Shown here: positions 10,051 to 22,812 of the stretch, one piece after another
Numbering within the stretch: the first letter of the stretch is position 1
Layout of the letters: each line of letters starts with the position of its first letter
Source of the DNA: Falsiroseomonas bella
GTDB lineage: Bacteria > Pseudomonadota > Alphaproteobacteria > Acetobacterales > Acetobacteraceae
Assembly (NCBI RefSeq): GCF_003173615.1
Contig: NZ_QGNA01000003.1
Location: forward strand, 1-64,000
Direction: 5' to 3'
DNA: 64,000 nucleotides
The notes under the pieces: model-generated
What the model was told of the DNA's origin: nothing
Seen by the model: only the letters and a program-made list of their open reading frames with translations
Databases searched by the model: none
Made by a program: the position numbers and the translations under genes

Positions 10051-11748
10051 ATGACGCTGATCGGCTGGGCGCAGATCGCGCTCGTGCTCGCCGCCATCGT
10101 GGCGGCCGCCATCCCGCTGGCCCGCTACATCGCTGCGGTCGCCGCCGGGCGCATCACCTTCCTCGCGCCTGTCGAGCGCGCCATCTACGCGGCGGGCGGC
10201 ATCGACCCGGCGCGCGGGATGGGCTGGAAGGGCTACACGCTGGCGATGCTCGCGGCGAACCTCGCCGGCTTCCTGCTGCTGTATGCGCTGCTGCGGCTGC
10301 AGGGCGTGCTGCCCTTGAACCCGCAGGGCTTCGACGGCCTTTCGCCTTGGCTCGCCTTCAACACGGCGATCAGCTTCGTCACCAACACCAACTGGCAGGC
10401 CTACAGCGGCGAGGCCGCGATGAGCTACCTAAGCCAGATGGCCGGCCTCTCGGTGCAGAACTTCCTCTCGGCCGCGACAGGGATCGCGCTGGCACTCGCG
10501 CTCTGCCGCGCCTTCGCAGGCGGAGGGCTGAAGGGCCTCGGCAATTTCTGGGCCGACTTCGTGCGGGTAAACCTCTACGTGCTGGTGCCACTCGCGGTCA
10601 TCGTCGGCCTCGCCTTCGTGGCGCTGGGCATGCCGCAGACGCTCGCTTCCTATGTCGAGGCGACGACACTGGAGGGCGGGACGCAGACGATCCCGCTCGG
10701 GCCCGCCGCCTTCCAGATCGCCATCAAGCACCTCGGGACCAACGGCGGCGGCTTCTTCGGCGTGAACGCGGCGCATCCCTTCGAGGGGCCATCGGCGCTC
10801 GCGACCAGCCTGCAGATCTGGTCGCACCAGGTGATCCCCTTCGCGCTGGCGCTGACGTTCGGGCACATCGTCCGCGACATCCGCCAGGGCTGGGCGCTGC
10901 TCGCGGTGATGCTGGCCTTCGTCGTCGCCGGCACCTGGATCGTCTATGCCGCCGAGGCCGCGGGCAACCCGCTGCACATCGCCGCCGGCGTCGATCCCGC
11001 GCAGGGCAACATGGAGGGCAAGGAGGTCCGCTTCGGCCTCGCGCTCGGCGCGCTCTTCGTGGCGACCACCACGGGTGCGAGCTGCGGCGCGGTGAACCTG
11101 ATGCATGACAGCCTGATGCCGCTTGGCGGGCTGGTGCCGCTGTTCCTGATCCAGCTCGGCGAGGTGCTGCCGGGCGGCGTCGGCTCGGGCCTCTACGGCA
11201 TGATCGTCTTCGTGCTGCTGGCGGTCTTCGTCGCCGGCCTCATGGTCGGCCGCACGCCGGAATACCTCGGCAAGAAGGTGCAGGCGCGCGAGATCAAGCT
11301 CGCGATGCTCGCCGTGCTGGTGCTGCCGGCGGCGATCCTCGGCTTCACCGCCGTCTCGGTCGTGCTGCCTGTGGCGACCGCCTCGATCCAGGACAAGGGC
11401 CCGCATGGCCTCTCGGAGATGCTCTACGCCTACACCTCGGCGGCGGGGAACAACGGCTCGGCCTTCGGCGGGCTGACCGCCGACACGCCCTGGATGAACA
11501 CCACCCTCGGCATTGCGATGGCGCTCGGCCGCTTCGCCTACATCGTGCCGATGATGGCGATCGCGGGCTCCATCGCGGCCAAGCCGAAGCTCGCCGCCTC
11601 CACCGGCACCTTCCCGACCCATGGGCCGCTCTTCGTCGGGCTTCTGGCCGGCGTGATACTGATCCTCGGTGGGCTGCAGTTCATGCCCGCCCTCGCCCTC
11701 GGCCCGGTCGCCGAGCACTTCGTGCTCGCCGCCGGCAAGACCTTCTGA
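10051..11748 (+). CDS. kdpA: KdpA, potassium-binding channel subunit
   Basis: The 565-residue, roughly ten-helix protein is the K+-translocating subunit of the high-affinity KdpFABC ATPase. Selectivity-filter loops are visible as [13 protein letters not shown] (about 110-122), [12 protein letters not shown] (about 229-240), [11 protein letters not shown] (about 341-351) and [12 protein letters not shown] (about 466-477). Length and motif order are those of a complete subunit. It is followed by kdpB after 11 bases. Confidence 0.98.
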   Translation: MTLIGWAQIALVLAAIVAAAIPLARYIAAVAAGRITFLAPVERAIYAAGGIDPARGMGWKGYTLAMLAANLAGFLLLYALLRLQGVLPLNPQGFDGLSPWLAFNTAISFVTNTNWQAYSGEAAMSYLSQMAGLSVQNFLSAATGIALALALCRAFAGGGLKGLGNFWADFVRVNLYVLVPLAVIVGLAFVALGMPQTLASYVEATTLEGGTQTIPLGPAAFQIAIKHLGTNGGGFFGVNAAHPFEGPSALATSLQIWSHQVIPFALALTFGHIVRDIRQGWALLAVMLAFVVAGTWIVYAAEAAGNPLHIAAGVDPAQGNMEGKEVRFGLALGALFVATTTGASCGAVNLMHDSLMPLGGLVPLFLIQLGEVLPGGVGSGLYGMIVFVLLAVFVAGLMVGRTPEYLGKKVQAREIKLAMLAVLVLPAAILGFTAVSVVLPVATASIQDKGPHGLSEMLYAYTSAAGNNGSAFGGLTADTPWMNTTLGIAMALGRFAYIVPMMAIAGSIAAKPKLAASTGTFPTHGPLFVGLLAGVILILGGLQFMPALALGPVAEHFVLAAGKTF

Positions 11749-11759
11749 GGTCCTGCACC

Positions 11760-13829
<2,070 letters not shown>

Positions 13830-13832
13830 ACG

Positions 13833-14420
13833 ATGATGACCATCCTCCGCCCGGCCATCGCGTTGGTCGTGCTGTTCACCCTGCTGCTCGGCCTCGCGGC
13901 GCCGCTGGCCTTCACCAGCGTCGCCGGGGTGGTCTTCCCGACCCAGGCCGGCGGCAGCCTGGTGGAGCGCGACGGACGCGTGGTCGGCTCCGCGCTGTTG
14001 GGGCAGAACTTCGCCTCCGAGCGCTACTTCCAGCCGCGGCCCTCCGCGACGACCGAGGCCGATGCGGAGAACGAAGGCAGCCCGCGCGCGGTGCCCTATA
14101 ACGCGGCCACCTCCGCCGCCTCCCAGCTCGGCCCGACCTCGGCGGCGCTGCTGGACGCCGTGAAGGAGCGCATCGCAGCCTATGGCGGCGGCCCCGTGCC
14201 GGCCGACGCGGTCACCGCCTCGGGCTCCGGCCTCGACCCGCACATCAGCCCGGAGAACGGCGCGCGGCAGGTCCGCCGCATCGCGCAGGCCCGCGGACTG
14301 CCGGAGGAGCGCCTCCTGGAGCTGGTCGCTCAGCACACCGAAGGGCGCCAGTTCGGCCTGCTTGGCGAGCCACGGGTCAACGTGCTGCGCCTCAACGTGG
14401 CGCTCGACGCACTGAGGTGA
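13833..14420 (+). CDS. kdpC: KdpC, potassium ATPase accessory subunit
   Basis: The 195-residue protein has one N-terminal membrane helix followed by the family motifs P-T-Q-A-G-G-S-L, L-L-G-Q-N-F and Y-F-x-P-R-P-S-A. Near the C-terminus it has S-G-S-G-L-D-P-H-I-S and L-V-x-x-H-T-E-G-R-Q-F-G. It is the last gene of the kdp operon and increases the ATP affinity of KdpB in the known system. The next gene downstream is on the opposite strand. Confidence 0.97.
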   Translation: MMTILRPAIALVVLFTLLLGLAAPLAFTSVAGVVFPTQAGGSLVERDGRVVGSALLGQNFASERYFQPRPSATTEADAENEGSPRAVPYNAATSAASQLGPTSAALLDAVKERIAAYGGGPVPADAVTASGSGLDPHISPENGARQVRRIAQARGLPEERLLELVAQHTEGRQFGLLGEPRVNVLRLNVALDALR

Positions 14421-14547
14421 CCAGCCGACCTTGCGCGTGGGAGGCTGCTTTCCGCCCTTCTACAACTCCGACGAATGCGGAGGCCGAAACACAGCAACTC
14501 ACGGGTTGCGCTCGATAGGGGTGGAGGACAGCCCGTCGGCACGCCCG

Positions 14548-14991
14548 CTAGCCGCTCTCTGCGCGCCTGAGCGGACTGCGTCTCGCTGGTCCTGTCAGCC
14601 GCCAAGCCATGCGCCGCTCGCCGCTCTCGTCGGCGACGAGACCTTCCGCCTCGCCCGAGCAGAGACGGGCGAGGGCGAGACCGAACAGGCGACAGGCCTC
14701 TGCGGTACGGCGCGGGTGGTTCGCCGCCGCGGCTTCGAGAGTGACGTCCATCGTGAGCCGCGTCACGCGGCCGGGCGAGGGCCGCGATGTCTCCGGCGCG
14801 GCGAAGTGGGCGAGGAGCACCTGCAGCAGCTTCACCGCCTCGGCCTCGGGCAGTTCGACGTCGTACACGCTGCCGCGCCTGCGGAGCGCGCGGCCCGGGC
14901 AGTGGCGGCCCTCCGGCTGCACGCTGACGTCCACCCGCTGGCCCGTCGACGTGACGACGCTCGTGTGGGCCAGCCGGAGATCAGGTGACAT
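14548..14991 (-). CDS. Unknown 147-residue protein at the tail of the pfl operon
   Basis: I do not recognise this protein. It begins M-S-P-D-L-R-L-A-H-T-S-V-V-T and has a plausible alpha/beta segment (V-Y-D-V-E-L-P-E-A-E-A-V-K-L-L-Q-V-L-L-A-H). Its tail is Arg-rich. The ATG at 14991 lies inside the end of the preceding frame (11-base overlap), which suggests coupled translation. The gene runs in the same direction as the pta-ackA-pfl cluster and ends 127 bases from kdpC, with which it converges. No transmembrane helix or catalytic motif is evident. Confidence 0.5.
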   Translation of the reverse strand: MSPDLRLAHTSVVTSTGQRVDVSVQPEGRHCPGRALRRRGSVYDVELPEAEAVKLLQVLLAHFAAPETSRPSPGRVTRLTMDVTLEAAAANHPRRTAEACRLFGLALARLCSGEAEGLVADESGERRMAWRLTGPARRSPLRRAESG

Positions 14992-15259
14992 CGGCCGGCT
15001 CCAGGGGCGGCGGCGCCGACCCGCGCGAGCCGGAAAAGGACGATCCGGGAGCTGGTGGTCGGCACGGCGGCGGCATCTCGGCGTCGCCGCAAGCCTCCGG
15101 CATCGCCGGACGGGAGAGTGCGGCGATCAGACCCGGAGGCGGGACCAAGTGCGGCAGATCGGCCGGAGCCACCACCGGCGCGGCGCCGATGCTCCGCAGC
15201 GCGACCTCCCGGATGAGCGTGGCCGGCCACGCCGGATGGAGCGCGCGGACCTTCGCCAC
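14981..15259 (-). CDS. Unknown ORF between the broken formate channel and the 14548-14991 gene
   Basis: From a GTG at 15259 the frame gives about 92 residues with a natural-looking N-terminal half (V-R-A-L-H-P-A-W-P-A-T-L-I-R-E-V-A-L) and a Pro-rich C-terminal half. I recognise no family. It overlaps the end of the formate-channel remnant's frame upstream and the start of the next gene by 11 bases. The region between the channel's first helix and this frame may be a deletion junction, so this could be the 3' end of a longer lost gene. Confidence 0.4.
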   Translation of the reverse strand: MAKVRALHPAWPATLIREVALRSIGAAPVVAPADLPHLVPPPGLIAALSRPAMPEACGDAEMPPPCRPPAPGSSFSGSRGSAPPPLEPADVT

Positions 15260-15288
15260 GGCGGCTTCGACGTCGGCCGCGGGGGCAT

Positions 15289-15465
15289 TCCCGCCTCGGC
15301 GCCCGTGAGCGCGACGTTGGAGAAGACCGCACCGAAGGCGATGAAGGCGCCGCCCAGCGCGCCGAGGGTGACCAGCGTGATGCCGTCCTGCCCTGCCTTC
15401 GCGGCAATCTCGGGCGGCAATCGCCCTTCGATGCCTGCTAGGGCACTGGGCTGCGTCTCGCGCAC
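15289..15465 (-). pseudogene. Formate/nitrite transporter (FNT) N-terminal remnant
   Basis: From a GTG at 15465, directly after the exchanger's TGA, about 59 residues match the start of FocA/NirC channels. They show a L-P-P-E-I-A-x-K-A-G segment followed by the first membrane helix with G-G-A-F-I-A-F-G-A-V-F and T-G-A. Homology ends there: the remaining five helices are absent and the frame runs into Arg-rich sequence. A full member is about 260-290 residues. A formate channel beside pflB would be expected, so this looks like a recently lost function. Confidence 0.7.
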
Positions 15466-17058
15466 TCAACCACCAAGCGCGACGAGGCCGATGATCTGCA
15501 CTGCGATGACCTTCACGATCGTCGCGGAGGGGAAGATCATCGCGTAGCCGATATCGGGCCGCTCGGTCGGCGCCATGCGCGTGGCATAGACCAGGATGGC
15601 CGGGTTGCCTGTCGCGCCGGAAGCGACGCCGAGCAGGTCGTCATAAGGCAGCTTCAGCAGGTAGTAGCCGACGCCCAGCACGATCGCGACGGTGGTGAGC
15701 AGCACCAGCGCGCCGATGATCAGAAGCAGCGGCCCCTGCGAGGCCACCGTGGTGACGAAGGCCTGGCCCGAGTTGATTCCCACGGTCGCGAGGAACAGCG
15801 TGAGGCCGAAATTGCGCAGCACGATGTTCGCCGGCAGCGGCATGACCCAGGAGATCGGCCCCGTGCGCCGCAGCCGCCCCAGGATCAGCGCGACGATCAG
15901 CGGCCCGCCGCCGATGCCGAGCGTGACCGTGCCCACCCCCGGGATCGGGATCGGCAACAGCCCGAGCAGCACGCCGGCCACCATGCCGAAGCCGACGGAG
16001 ACATAGGAGAACTCGGCCGCCGACTTCACCGTGTCGCCGAAATGTGCACGCGCCTTGGCGACCTGGTCCGCCGGCACGAGCACCCCGACGCGGTCGCCGA
16101 TCTCGAGCATCAGGTCGGGAGACGGCACCAGGTCCACATCGTAGCGGCGGACATGCAGGATGCGGATCTCGGTGCCTTCCGGCATCGGGATCTCGTCCAG
16201 CTTGCGCCCGGTAAGCGCGGCCTTGGAGACGAAGAAGCGCTGGTAGGAGAGGTCGCCGCGGTCCTTCGCGATCCGCCCCGGATCAAGCCGGCCGAGCAGC
16301 GCCGCCGTCTCCTGGATGGCCTCGGCGCGGTCCGCGGCGACCATCAGCGCATCGCCGACACGGAGTTCAAGGTCCGCATCCGGCAGGCGGTTACGGTGCT
16401 CCTGGCGCACCGTCGAGACTTGCACGCCCTCGGGCAGCAGAGACATCACCTTGCCGAGCGTGCTGCCGGCCTCTGGCAGGCGCTCGATGGTGATCTCGCC
16501 CATGTGAAAGCGCGCGGGCTTGGGTGGGAAGGTCGGCTTCACCCGCCGCGTCAGGAAGTAGAAGCAGAGGATCGGCCCGATGACGCCGAAGGGATAGGCG
16601 ACCGAGTACCCGATCGAGGGCTCGTTGTTCTTCATGACGTCGAGCGCGGCCTGCAGTGTCGCCGTGCTGGTCATGGAACCGGCGAAGAGGCCGAGCGTGT
16701 GGCCGAGCCGCACGCCGAAGATCCATCCGAAGAAGAGCGCGACCAGCAGCCCCGCCACGACCGCGACGAAGGCGAGCAGGTTGTAGACGCGCCCCGGGCC
16801 GCGCAGCCCGGCGAAGAACTGCCGGCCATAGAGGATGCCGATGCCGTAGAGGAACATGATCAGGCCGATCAGCCCGATCGGCCCTGCGATGTTGGCCTTC
16901 GGCGCGATGGCGCCGATGAAAAGCCCGACGAAGAGCACCGCCCCGATGCCGAGCGAGAAGCCGAGGATGCTGATCTGCCCGACCGCGTAGCCGAGCCCGA
17001 TCGCGAGGAACAGCGAGAGGATCGGCTGGCTGCCGAGCAGGTCGCTGACGAAGGCCAT
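15466..17058 (-). CDS. AspT/YidE-type putative exchanger (AAE family)
   Basis: The protein of about 530 residues has two blocks of around five membrane helices. Between them is a soluble region (about 200-370) that looks like paired TrkA-C/RCK_C domains (E-L-R-V-G-D-A-L-M-V and L-M-L-E-I-G-D-R-V-G-V-L-V). The repeat signature G-S-M-T-S-T near 150 recurs as G-A-T-G-N-P-A near 480. This is the layout of the aspartate:alanine exchanger family. ATG 17058 and 17061 are equivalent candidates, 14-17 bases after pflA. Within a fermentation operon it may export an organic acid such as succinate or formate; the substrate is inferred from context only. Confidence 0.85.
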   Translation of the reverse strand: MAFVSDLLGSQPILSLFLAIGLGYAVGQISILGFSLGIGAVLFVGLFIGAIAPKANIAGPIGLIGLIMFLYGIGILYGRQFFAGLRGPGRVYNLLAFVAVVAGLLVALFFGWIFGVRLGHTLGLFAGSMTSTATLQAALDVMKNNEPSIGYSVAYPFGVIGPILCFYFLTRRVKPTFPPKPARFHMGEITIERLPEAGSTLGKVMSLLPEGVQVSTVRQEHRNRLPDADLELRVGDALMVAADRAEAIQETAALLGRLDPGRIAKDRGDLSYQRFFVSKAALTGRKLDEIPMPEGTEIRILHVRRYDVDLVPSPDLMLEIGDRVGVLVPADQVAKARAHFGDTVKSAAEFSYVSVGFGMVAGVLLGLLPIPIPGVGTVTLGIGGGPLIVALILGRLRRTGPISWVMPLPANIVLRNFGLTLFLATVGINSGQAFVTTVASQGPLLLIIGALVLLTTVAIVLGVGYYLLKLPYDDLLGVASGATGNPAILVYATRMAPTERPDIGYAMIFPSATIVKVIAVQIIGLVALGG

Positions 17059-17074
17059 CATCTGCTCGGTCCCC

Positions 17075-17911
17075 TCACCGCGCCCGGCAGCCGGCGGCGT
17101 GGAAGATCTCCAGCGCCGCCTGGATCTGCGCCTGGGTCGGCACCGGAGTCTCGGCAAGCTTGTAGTCGAGGCCGAGCGACTTCCACTTGAAGGCGCCCAT
17201 CTGGTGGAAGGGCAGCACCTCCACCCATTGGACGTTTTTCATCGGCGCGACGAACTCGGCGACCCTGCGGATGTTGTCGCGGGCGTCGGTCAGGCCGGGT
17301 ACCAGCACGAAGCGGACCCAGACGGCCTTGTTCATGGCGTTCAGGCGCTCGGCGAAGCGCAGCGTCGGCGCGAGGTCGAAGCCGGTCACCTTGCGGTAGG
17401 TGTCCGGGTCGCCGCTCTTGATGTCGAGCAGCACCAGGTCGACGTTCTTCATGTAGTCGTCGTCGGCCCGCTGCCCGAGGAAGCCCGAGGTGTCGAGCGC
17501 GGTGTGCAGTCCCATCTGTTTCGCCGCGGAGAACAGGCCGCGGGTGAAGCCGATCTGCACCAGAGGCTCGCCGCCGGAGATCGTAAGCCCGCCGCCCATC
17601 GCCCGCAGCGCCGGCGCGAAGTCGCGCAGGCGGCGGATGGCGTGGGACAACTCGATCTTCGTGCCGTCCTTCAGATGCCAGGTGTCGGGGTTGTGGCAGT
17701 ACTGGCAGCGCAGGAAGCAGCCCGACATGAACAGCATGACCCGCACGCCCGGCCCGTCCACGGTCGAGCCGGTCTCGTAGGAATGCACCCATCCATGCGT
17801 TTCCTTCGGGCCCTCGAAGCCCTCGGTCTCCGGGGCGTCGGGTGCCTGGTTGGTGCGAAGGTCGAAGCGGCTGCCGACCTTCACCATGCCTTCGCCTTCG
17901 ACTTCCAGCAT
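17075..17911 (-). CDS. pflA: Pyruvate formate-lyase activating enzyme
   Basis: The 278-residue radical-SAM enzyme has the cluster motif C-F-L-R-C-Q-Y-C (CxxxCxxC) near residues 65-72. It also has G-G-G-L-T-I-S-G-G-E-P-L near 105-116, the SAM-binding G-G-E-P loop, and a D-I-K-S segment. It installs the glycyl radical on PflB. It lies 10 bases downstream of pflB in the same operon, the usual arrangement. It is slightly longer than E. coli PflA because of an N-terminal extension of about 30 residues. A GTG-preceded internal ATG at residue 9 is an alternative start. Confidence 0.96.
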   Translation of the reverse strand: MLEVEGEGMVKVGSRFDLRTNQAPDAPETEGFEGPKETHGWVHSYETGSTVDGPGVRVMLFMSGCFLRCQYCHNPDTWHLKDGTKIELSHAIRRLRDFAPALRAMGGGLTISGGEPLVQIGFTRGLFSAAKQMGLHTALDTSGFLGQRADDDYMKNVDLVLLDIKSGDPDTYRKVTGFDLAPTLRFAERLNAMNKAVWVRFVLVPGLTDARDNIRRVAEFVAPMKNVQWVEVLPFHQMGAFKWKSLGLDYKLAETPVPTQAQIQAALEIFHAAGCRAR

Positions 17912-17921
17912 GTCCGCGCCC

Positions 17922-20186
17922 TCAGTAGGAGGAATGGAAGGTGCGGCGGATCACGTCGAGCTGCTGCTCGCGCGTCAGCCGCACGAAATTCACTGCATAG
18001 CCGGAGACGCGGATGGTGAGCTGCGGGTATTTCTCCGGATGCTCCATCGCATCCTCCAGCGTCTCCTTCGAGAGGACGTTGAGGTTCATGTGGAAGCCAC
18101 CCTGGCCGAAATACATGTCGAAGGCGCGCACGGCGTTGTCGAGCGCGGCCTCCTGGTCGCGCCGCGCCATGCTCGGCGCGACCGAGACGGTGTAGCTGAT
18201 GCCGTCCTGCGCATCCGCATAGGGCAGGCGCGCCACCGAGATGCAGGAGGCGAGCCAGCCATGGTCGTCGCGGCCATGCATCGGATTCGCGCCCGGGGCG
18301 AAGGGCTCGCCCTTGCGCCGCCCGTCCGGCGTGTTGCCGGTCGCCTTGCCGTAGACAACGTTCGAGGTGATGGTGAGCACCGACTGGGTATGCACCGCAT
18401 TGCGGTAGGTCGGGTGCTTTCGCAGCTTGGCCATGAAGCGGGAGACGAGATCGACGGCGATATCGTCCACCCGGCTGTCGGCATTGCCGAATTTCGGGAA
18501 GTCGCCCTCGATCCGGTAATCCACCGCGAGCCCCGTGTCGTCGCGGATGACATGCACCTTGGCATGCCTGATGGCCGAAAGGCTGTCGGCAACCACGGAG
18601 AGGCCGGCGATCCCGAAGGCCATGGTGCGCAGGATGTCGCGGTCGTGCAGCGCCATCTCCAGGCGCTCGTAGAAATACTTGTCGTGCATGTAGTGGATGC
18701 AGTTCATTGCGTGCACATAGGTGCGCGCCAGCCACTCCATCGTCGCGTCGAACTTCTCCGAAACCTCGTCATAGGACAGCACATCGGCCGTGACGGGCGC
18801 CGTCGGCGGCGCGATCTGATCCCCGCTCACCTCGTCACGGCCGCCATTGATCGCGTAGAGCAGCGCCTTGGCCAGGTTCACGCGGGCGCCGAAGAACTGC
18901 ATCTGCTTGCCGAGCCGCATGGCGGAGACGCAGCAGGCGATGCCGTAGTCGTCGCCCCAGTAGGGCCGCATCAGGTCGTCATTCTCGTACTGCAGGGAGG
19001 AGGTGTCGCGGCTGATCTTGATGCAGTAGCGCTTGAAGGCTTCCGGCAAGTTCTTCGACCACAGAACGGTGATGTTGGGCTCCGGCGCCGGGCCCAGGTT
19101 GGTCAGCGTGTGCAGCACGCGGTAGGCGTTGCGCGTGACGAGCGTGCGTCCGTCCATGTCCATCCCGCCCACGCATTCGGTCGCCCAGTAGGGGTCGCCG
19201 CTGAACAGCGCGTCGTAGTCCGGCGTGCGCAGGAAGCGGACGATGCGCAGCTTCTGCACGAGCTGGTCCATCAGCTCCTGCGCGCCGGCCTCGTCCAGCG
19301 TGCCTTCCTTCAGGTCGCGCTCGATGTAGATGTCGAGGAAGGTGGAGATCCGGCCGATGGACATGGCCGCGCCGTTGGCTTCCTTGATGGCGCCGAGATA
19401 GGCGAGATAGGTCCATTGCACCGCTTCCTGCGCCGTCTCGGCCGGCCGGGCGATGTCGCAGCCGTAGCGCCGGCCCATTTCCGCGAGGTCGGCGAGCGCG
19501 CGCATCTGCTCGGCGAGTTCCTCGCGCGTGCGGATCACCTCGTCGTTCGGCCACATCTCATCCACCTGCGCGCGCTCCTTGCGCTTGGCGGCGAGCAGGC
19601 GATCAGTGCCGTACAGCGCGACGCGGCGGTAGTCGCCGATGATGCGGCCGCGGCCATAGGAATCGGGCAGGCCGGTGATGATGCCGGAGTTCCGGCAGCG
19701 CATGATCTCGGGCGTATAGGCGTCGAAGACGCCGTCATTGTGCGTCTTCCGGTACTTCGTGTAGGCGTCGTGCACCGCGGAATCGGCCGGGAAGCCGGCG
19801 GCTTTCAGGCCGGCCTCGACCATGCGCAGCCCGCCGGCAGGGAATATCGCGCGTTTGAACGGCTGATCGGTCTGCAGCCCAACGATCACCTCGTTGTCGC
19901 GGTCGATATAGCCGGGGCCATGCGCCAGCACGGTGGACGGGGTGGCGGCGTCCACGTCGAGGACGCCCTTCTTCCGCTCCTCCGCGAAGTAGGGCTGCAG
20001 CTTCTCCCAGACCGCCCGCGTGCGCTGCGTGGCCCCGACAAGGAAAGATTCGTCGCCCGCATAGGGCGTGACATTGCGCATGATGAAATCGCGCAACTCG
20101 ATCGTGGCCGTCCAGCGCCCCTGTTCGAAGCCGCGCCAGCAGCGGGCCTCCTTCAGGCCGGTCGGGTCGAGGTTGATGCCTTCCAT
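17922..20186 (-). CDS. pflB: Formate C-acetyltransferase (pyruvate formate-lyase)
   Basis: The 754-residue glycyl-radical enzyme cleaves pyruvate with CoA to acetyl-CoA and formate. The adjacent catalytic cysteines are in [10 protein letters not shown] at residues 418-419, the same numbering as E. coli PflB. The radical glycine is in R-V-S-G-Y-A-V-N-F at about residue 729. The start at 20186 (M-E-G-I-N-L) is chosen over an in-frame extension because it gives the standard N-terminus. The enzyme is destroyed by oxygen when active, so its presence implies microaerobic or anaerobic growth phases. It is cotranscribed with ackA and pta upstream and pflA downstream. Confidence 0.97.
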   Translation of the reverse strand: MEGINLDPTGLKEARCWRGFEQGRWTATIELRDFIMRNVTPYAGDESFLVGATQRTRAVWEKLQPYFAEERKKGVLDVDAATPSTVLAHGPGYIDRDNEVIVGLQTDQPFKRAIFPAGGLRMVEAGLKAAGFPADSAVHDAYTKYRKTHNDGVFDAYTPEIMRCRNSGIITGLPDSYGRGRIIGDYRRVALYGTDRLLAAKRKERAQVDEMWPNDEVIRTREELAEQMRALADLAEMGRRYGCDIARPAETAQEAVQWTYLAYLGAIKEANGAAMSIGRISTFLDIYIERDLKEGTLDEAGAQELMDQLVQKLRIVRFLRTPDYDALFSGDPYWATECVGGMDMDGRTLVTRNAYRVLHTLTNLGPAPEPNITVLWSKNLPEAFKRYCIKISRDTSSLQYENDDLMRPYWGDDYGIACCVSAMRLGKQMQFFGARVNLAKALLYAINGGRDEVSGDQIAPPTAPVTADVLSYDEVSEKFDATMEWLARTYVHAMNCIHYMHDKYFYERLEMALHDRDILRTMAFGIAGLSVVADSLSAIRHAKVHVIRDDTGLAVDYRIEGDFPKFGNADSRVDDIAVDLVSRFMAKLRKHPTYRNAVHTQSVLTITSNVVYGKATGNTPDGRRKGEPFAPGANPMHGRDDHGWLASCISVARLPYADAQDGISYTVSVAPSMARRDQEAALDNAVRAFDMYFGQGGFHMNLNVLSKETLEDAMEHPEKYPQLTIRVSGYAVNFVRLTREQQLDVIRRTFHSSY

Positions 20187-20238
20187 GGCCGTTTCCCTCC
20201 GCTTGCTTGTCGTTCGCGCGGGCGCGCCGCGCCCGTTC

Positions 20239-21417
20239 TCAGCCGGCCTCCGCAAGGACCCTGCGCGTGTGTCGCGCGATCATCAGGTTCTCGTCGGTCG
20301 GGATGACGTGCACCGCGACACGGCTGCCGTCGTGCGAGATCCTTTCCGCCTTGGCGGCATTCGCCGCGATGTCGAGATCCACGCCGAGCCAGCGCGAGGC
20401 CTCGCACACCGCGGCCCGGATCGGCGCAGCGTTCTCGCCGACGCCGGCGGTGAAGACGATCCCGTCCAGCCCGCCGAGCGCCGCCGCAAGGGAGCCGATG
20501 CCGCGCGCGACGCGATAGATGAACACCTCGATCGCGAAGCGTGCCCGCGGCTCGTCGCTGTCCAGCAGGTCCCGGAAGTCGGAGGAGAGTCCCGACAGGC
20601 CGAGCATGCCGGAACGGCGGTACAGCAGCGCCTCGACCCCCGCGATGTCGAGGCCGTCCTCCCGCATCAGGTGCAGCACGACGGCGGGGTCGAGCTCGCC
20701 GCAGCGCGTGCCCATCGGCAGGCCGTCCAACGCGGAGAAGCCCATCGTCGTCGCCACGCTGCGCCCGGATTGCAGCGCGCAGAGCGAGGCGCCGTTGCCG
20801 AGATGCGCCACCACCACGCGCCCCTGCGCCAGCTTCGGCGCCAGGCGCGGCAGCACCGAGGCGATGTATTCGTAGGACAGGCCATGGAAGCCGTAGCGGC
20901 GGATGCCGCGCGCCGTCATCTCGTGCGGCAGCGCGAAGACCTGCGCGACCTCGGGGATGGTGCGGTGGAAGGCGGTGTCGAAGCAGGCCACCTGCGGCAC
21001 GCCCGGCGCACGCTCCATCGCGGCACGGATGGGCGAGAGGTTGTGCGGCTGGTGCAGCGGCGCGAGCGGCGACAGCGTGGCAAGCTCGTCCAGCAGTTCC
21101 GGCGTCACGCGGCAGGGCCGGTCGTGCTTCGGACCGCCATGCACGACACGGTGGCCGAGGGCGAGCAACGGCCTGCCCTCCAGCCTCTCCCGAAGCCAGG
21201 GCAGCAGGGCGAGCAGCGCCTCGGCCGGCGTGGCGGGCGGGGCGGCGGCGAGGTCGGGCACGGCGAGCGCCGCACCGGCGCCGTCGCGCGCCTTCAAGCC
21301 GGGCCTGACGCCGATCCCGTCCACCTGGCCGGCGAGCAGCAGCGCATCCCCCTCGTAGAGCGAGAACTTCAGCGAGGAGGAGCCGGCATTGACGACGGCG
21401 ACGACACCCGTGCTCAT
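20239..21417 (-). CDS. ackA: Acetate kinase
   Basis: The 392-residue protein has the acetate-kinase signatures [10 protein letters not shown] near the N-terminus, G-H-R-V-V-H-G-G near 90, F-D-T-A-F-H near 145 and a G-T-R-C-G-E-L-D-P segment near 240. It converts acetyl phosphate plus ADP to acetate plus ATP. Its ATG at 21417 overlaps the pta stop by 4 bases, so the two are coupled. Together with PFL this gives substrate-level ATP from pyruvate. Confidence 0.97.
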   Translation of the reverse strand: MSTGVVAVVNAGSSSLKFSLYEGDALLLAGQVDGIGVRPGLKARDGAGAALAVPDLAAAPPATPAEALLALLPWLRERLEGRPLLALGHRVVHGGPKHDRPCRVTPELLDELATLSPLAPLHQPHNLSPIRAAMERAPGVPQVACFDTAFHRTIPEVAQVFALPHEMTARGIRRYGFHGLSYEYIASVLPRLAPKLAQGRVVVAHLGNGASLCALQSGRSVATTMGFSALDGLPMGTRCGELDPAVVLHLMREDGLDIAGVEALLYRRSGMLGLSGLSSDFRDLLDSDEPRARFAIEVFIYRVARGIGSLAAALGGLDGIVFTAGVGENAAPIRAAVCEASRWLGVDLDIAANAAKAERISHDGSRVAVHVIPTDENLMIARHTRRVLAEAG

Positions 21418-22784
21418 GCCCCGCGCCCCTGCCGCGCCGCCACCAGCACCTGCGCGAGTGCGACCGAGGCCAGCCGCGATTCCACGCTGTCCGCCCGGCT
21501 GGTCAGGATGATCGGCACGCGCGCGCCCAGCACGATGCCGGCGCTGTCCGCGCCTGCCAGGTAGCTGAGCTGCTTGGCGACCATGTTGCCCGCTTCGAGA
21601 TCGGGCGCGAGCAGGATGTCAGCCTCGCCCGCGACCGGGGAGGCGATCTTCTTGATCGCCGCCGCCGCCTTGCTGATGGCGTTGTCGAAGGCGAGCGGGC
21701 CGTCCAGGATCGCGCCCGTGATCTGGCCGCGATCGGCCATCTTGCACAGCGCCGCGGCGTCCAGCGTGCTCGGGATGGCCGGGTTCACCGTCTCCACCGC
21801 GGAGAGGATCGCGACCTTCGGCATCATGTTGCCGAGCGCGTGCAGCAGGTCCGCCGCGTTCTGCACGATGTCGGCCTTGGTCTTCAGGTCGGGGACGATG
21901 TTGATCGCCGCGTCGGTGACGAACAGCGCCTTGGGGTAGCTCGGCACGTCCATGGCGAAGACATGGCTGAGCCGCCGCCCTTTCCTGAGCCCGCCATCCC
22001 GCGCGACGGCGGCGGCCATCAGCTCGTCGGTGTGCAGGCTGCCTTTCATCAGGCTGGTCGCACGGCCCTCGCGGCACAGCCGCACGGCGGCGGCGGCGGC
22101 CTCGTGCGGTGTCTCGGCCTCGAGGATCTCGCAGCCTGCCAGTTCGGCGCCCGCAGCAGCGGCCGTCTCCTCGATCAGCGCGCGCGGGCCGACCAGGATG
22201 GGGCGCAGCGCGCCGCGCCGGGCGGCTTCGACGGGGCCCAGCAGGCTGTCGCGGTCACAGGGCCAGGCGACAGCGGCGGTCAGCGCCGGCAATGCGGCGC
22301 TCCGCGCCATCAATGCGGAGAGATGCCGATGGGTGTGGAGTTGGATGTCCGGCCGGGTGCCGACAGGCGAGGTCACCTCGGTCGGCGGCAGGCGGAAGCG
22401 GGCCGAGGCGTCGGCCAGGCGTCCGCGTGGCCCCTCCACGACGATCGCGACCTCCGCGGTCTCCGGATCCGGCCGGGCCGCGATGGTGCCGGTGATCTCC
22501 ACGGCCTCGTCCGGGATGGGCGACAGGCCCGGCCTCATCTCCAGGGCGCGCAACTCGGCGCCCGGGCCGGGCAGGGCGCGCGCCGTGAAATCGAGGATGA
22601 GCCCCTGCAGCAGCAACGCCTGCGCCTGGCTGGGCAGCCGATCGAAGGCGGCATCCGGCGCGCCGAACAGGGCGGCGGCCAGGTCGAAGCCCTGCACCCG
22701 CAGCACGTGCGTCATGCTGCGCGTCAGGCCAAGCGCCGCGGAGGATTGCGAGAGACCGGTCAGGCAGGCTTCCGATGTCGTCAT
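21414..22784 (-). CDS. pta: Phosphate acetyltransferase with N-terminal MaoC-like domain
   Basis: The protein has about 456 residues. Residues 1-150 resemble the MaoC-type hydratase-like extension seen in proteins annotated as bifunctional enoyl-CoA hydratase/phosphate acetyltransferase, rather than the DRTGG region of long Pta. The C-terminal ~300 residues are a standard PTA/PTB domain ([34 protein letters not shown]). ATG 22784 has AGGAG upstream at a better distance than ATG 22787. It makes acetyl phosphate for AckA; whether the MaoC-like part is catalytic is unclear. Confidence 0.9.
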   Translation of the reverse strand: MTTSEACLTGLSQSSAALGLTRSMTHVLRVQGFDLAAALFGAPDAAFDRLPSQAQALLLQGLILDFTARALPGPGAELRALEMRPGLSPIPDEAVEITGTIAARPDPETAEVAIVVEGPRGRLADASARFRLPPTEVTSPVGTRPDIQLHTHRHLSALMARSAALPALTAAVAWPCDRDSLLGPVEAARRGALRPILVGPRALIEETAAAAGAELAGCEILEAETPHEAAAAAVRLCREGRATSLMKGSLHTDELMAAAVARDGGLRKGRRLSHVFAMDVPSYPKALFVTDAAINIVPDLKTKADIVQNAADLLHALGNMMPKVAILSAVETVNPAIPSTLDAAALCKMADRGQITGAILDGPLAFDNAISKAAAAIKKIASPVAGEADILLAPDLEAGNMVAKQLSYLAGADSAGIVLGARVPIILTSRADSVESRLASVALAQVLVAARQGRGA

Positions 22785-22812
22785 CATGCTCTCCTGGCGG
22801 CCTGTTTCGGTG

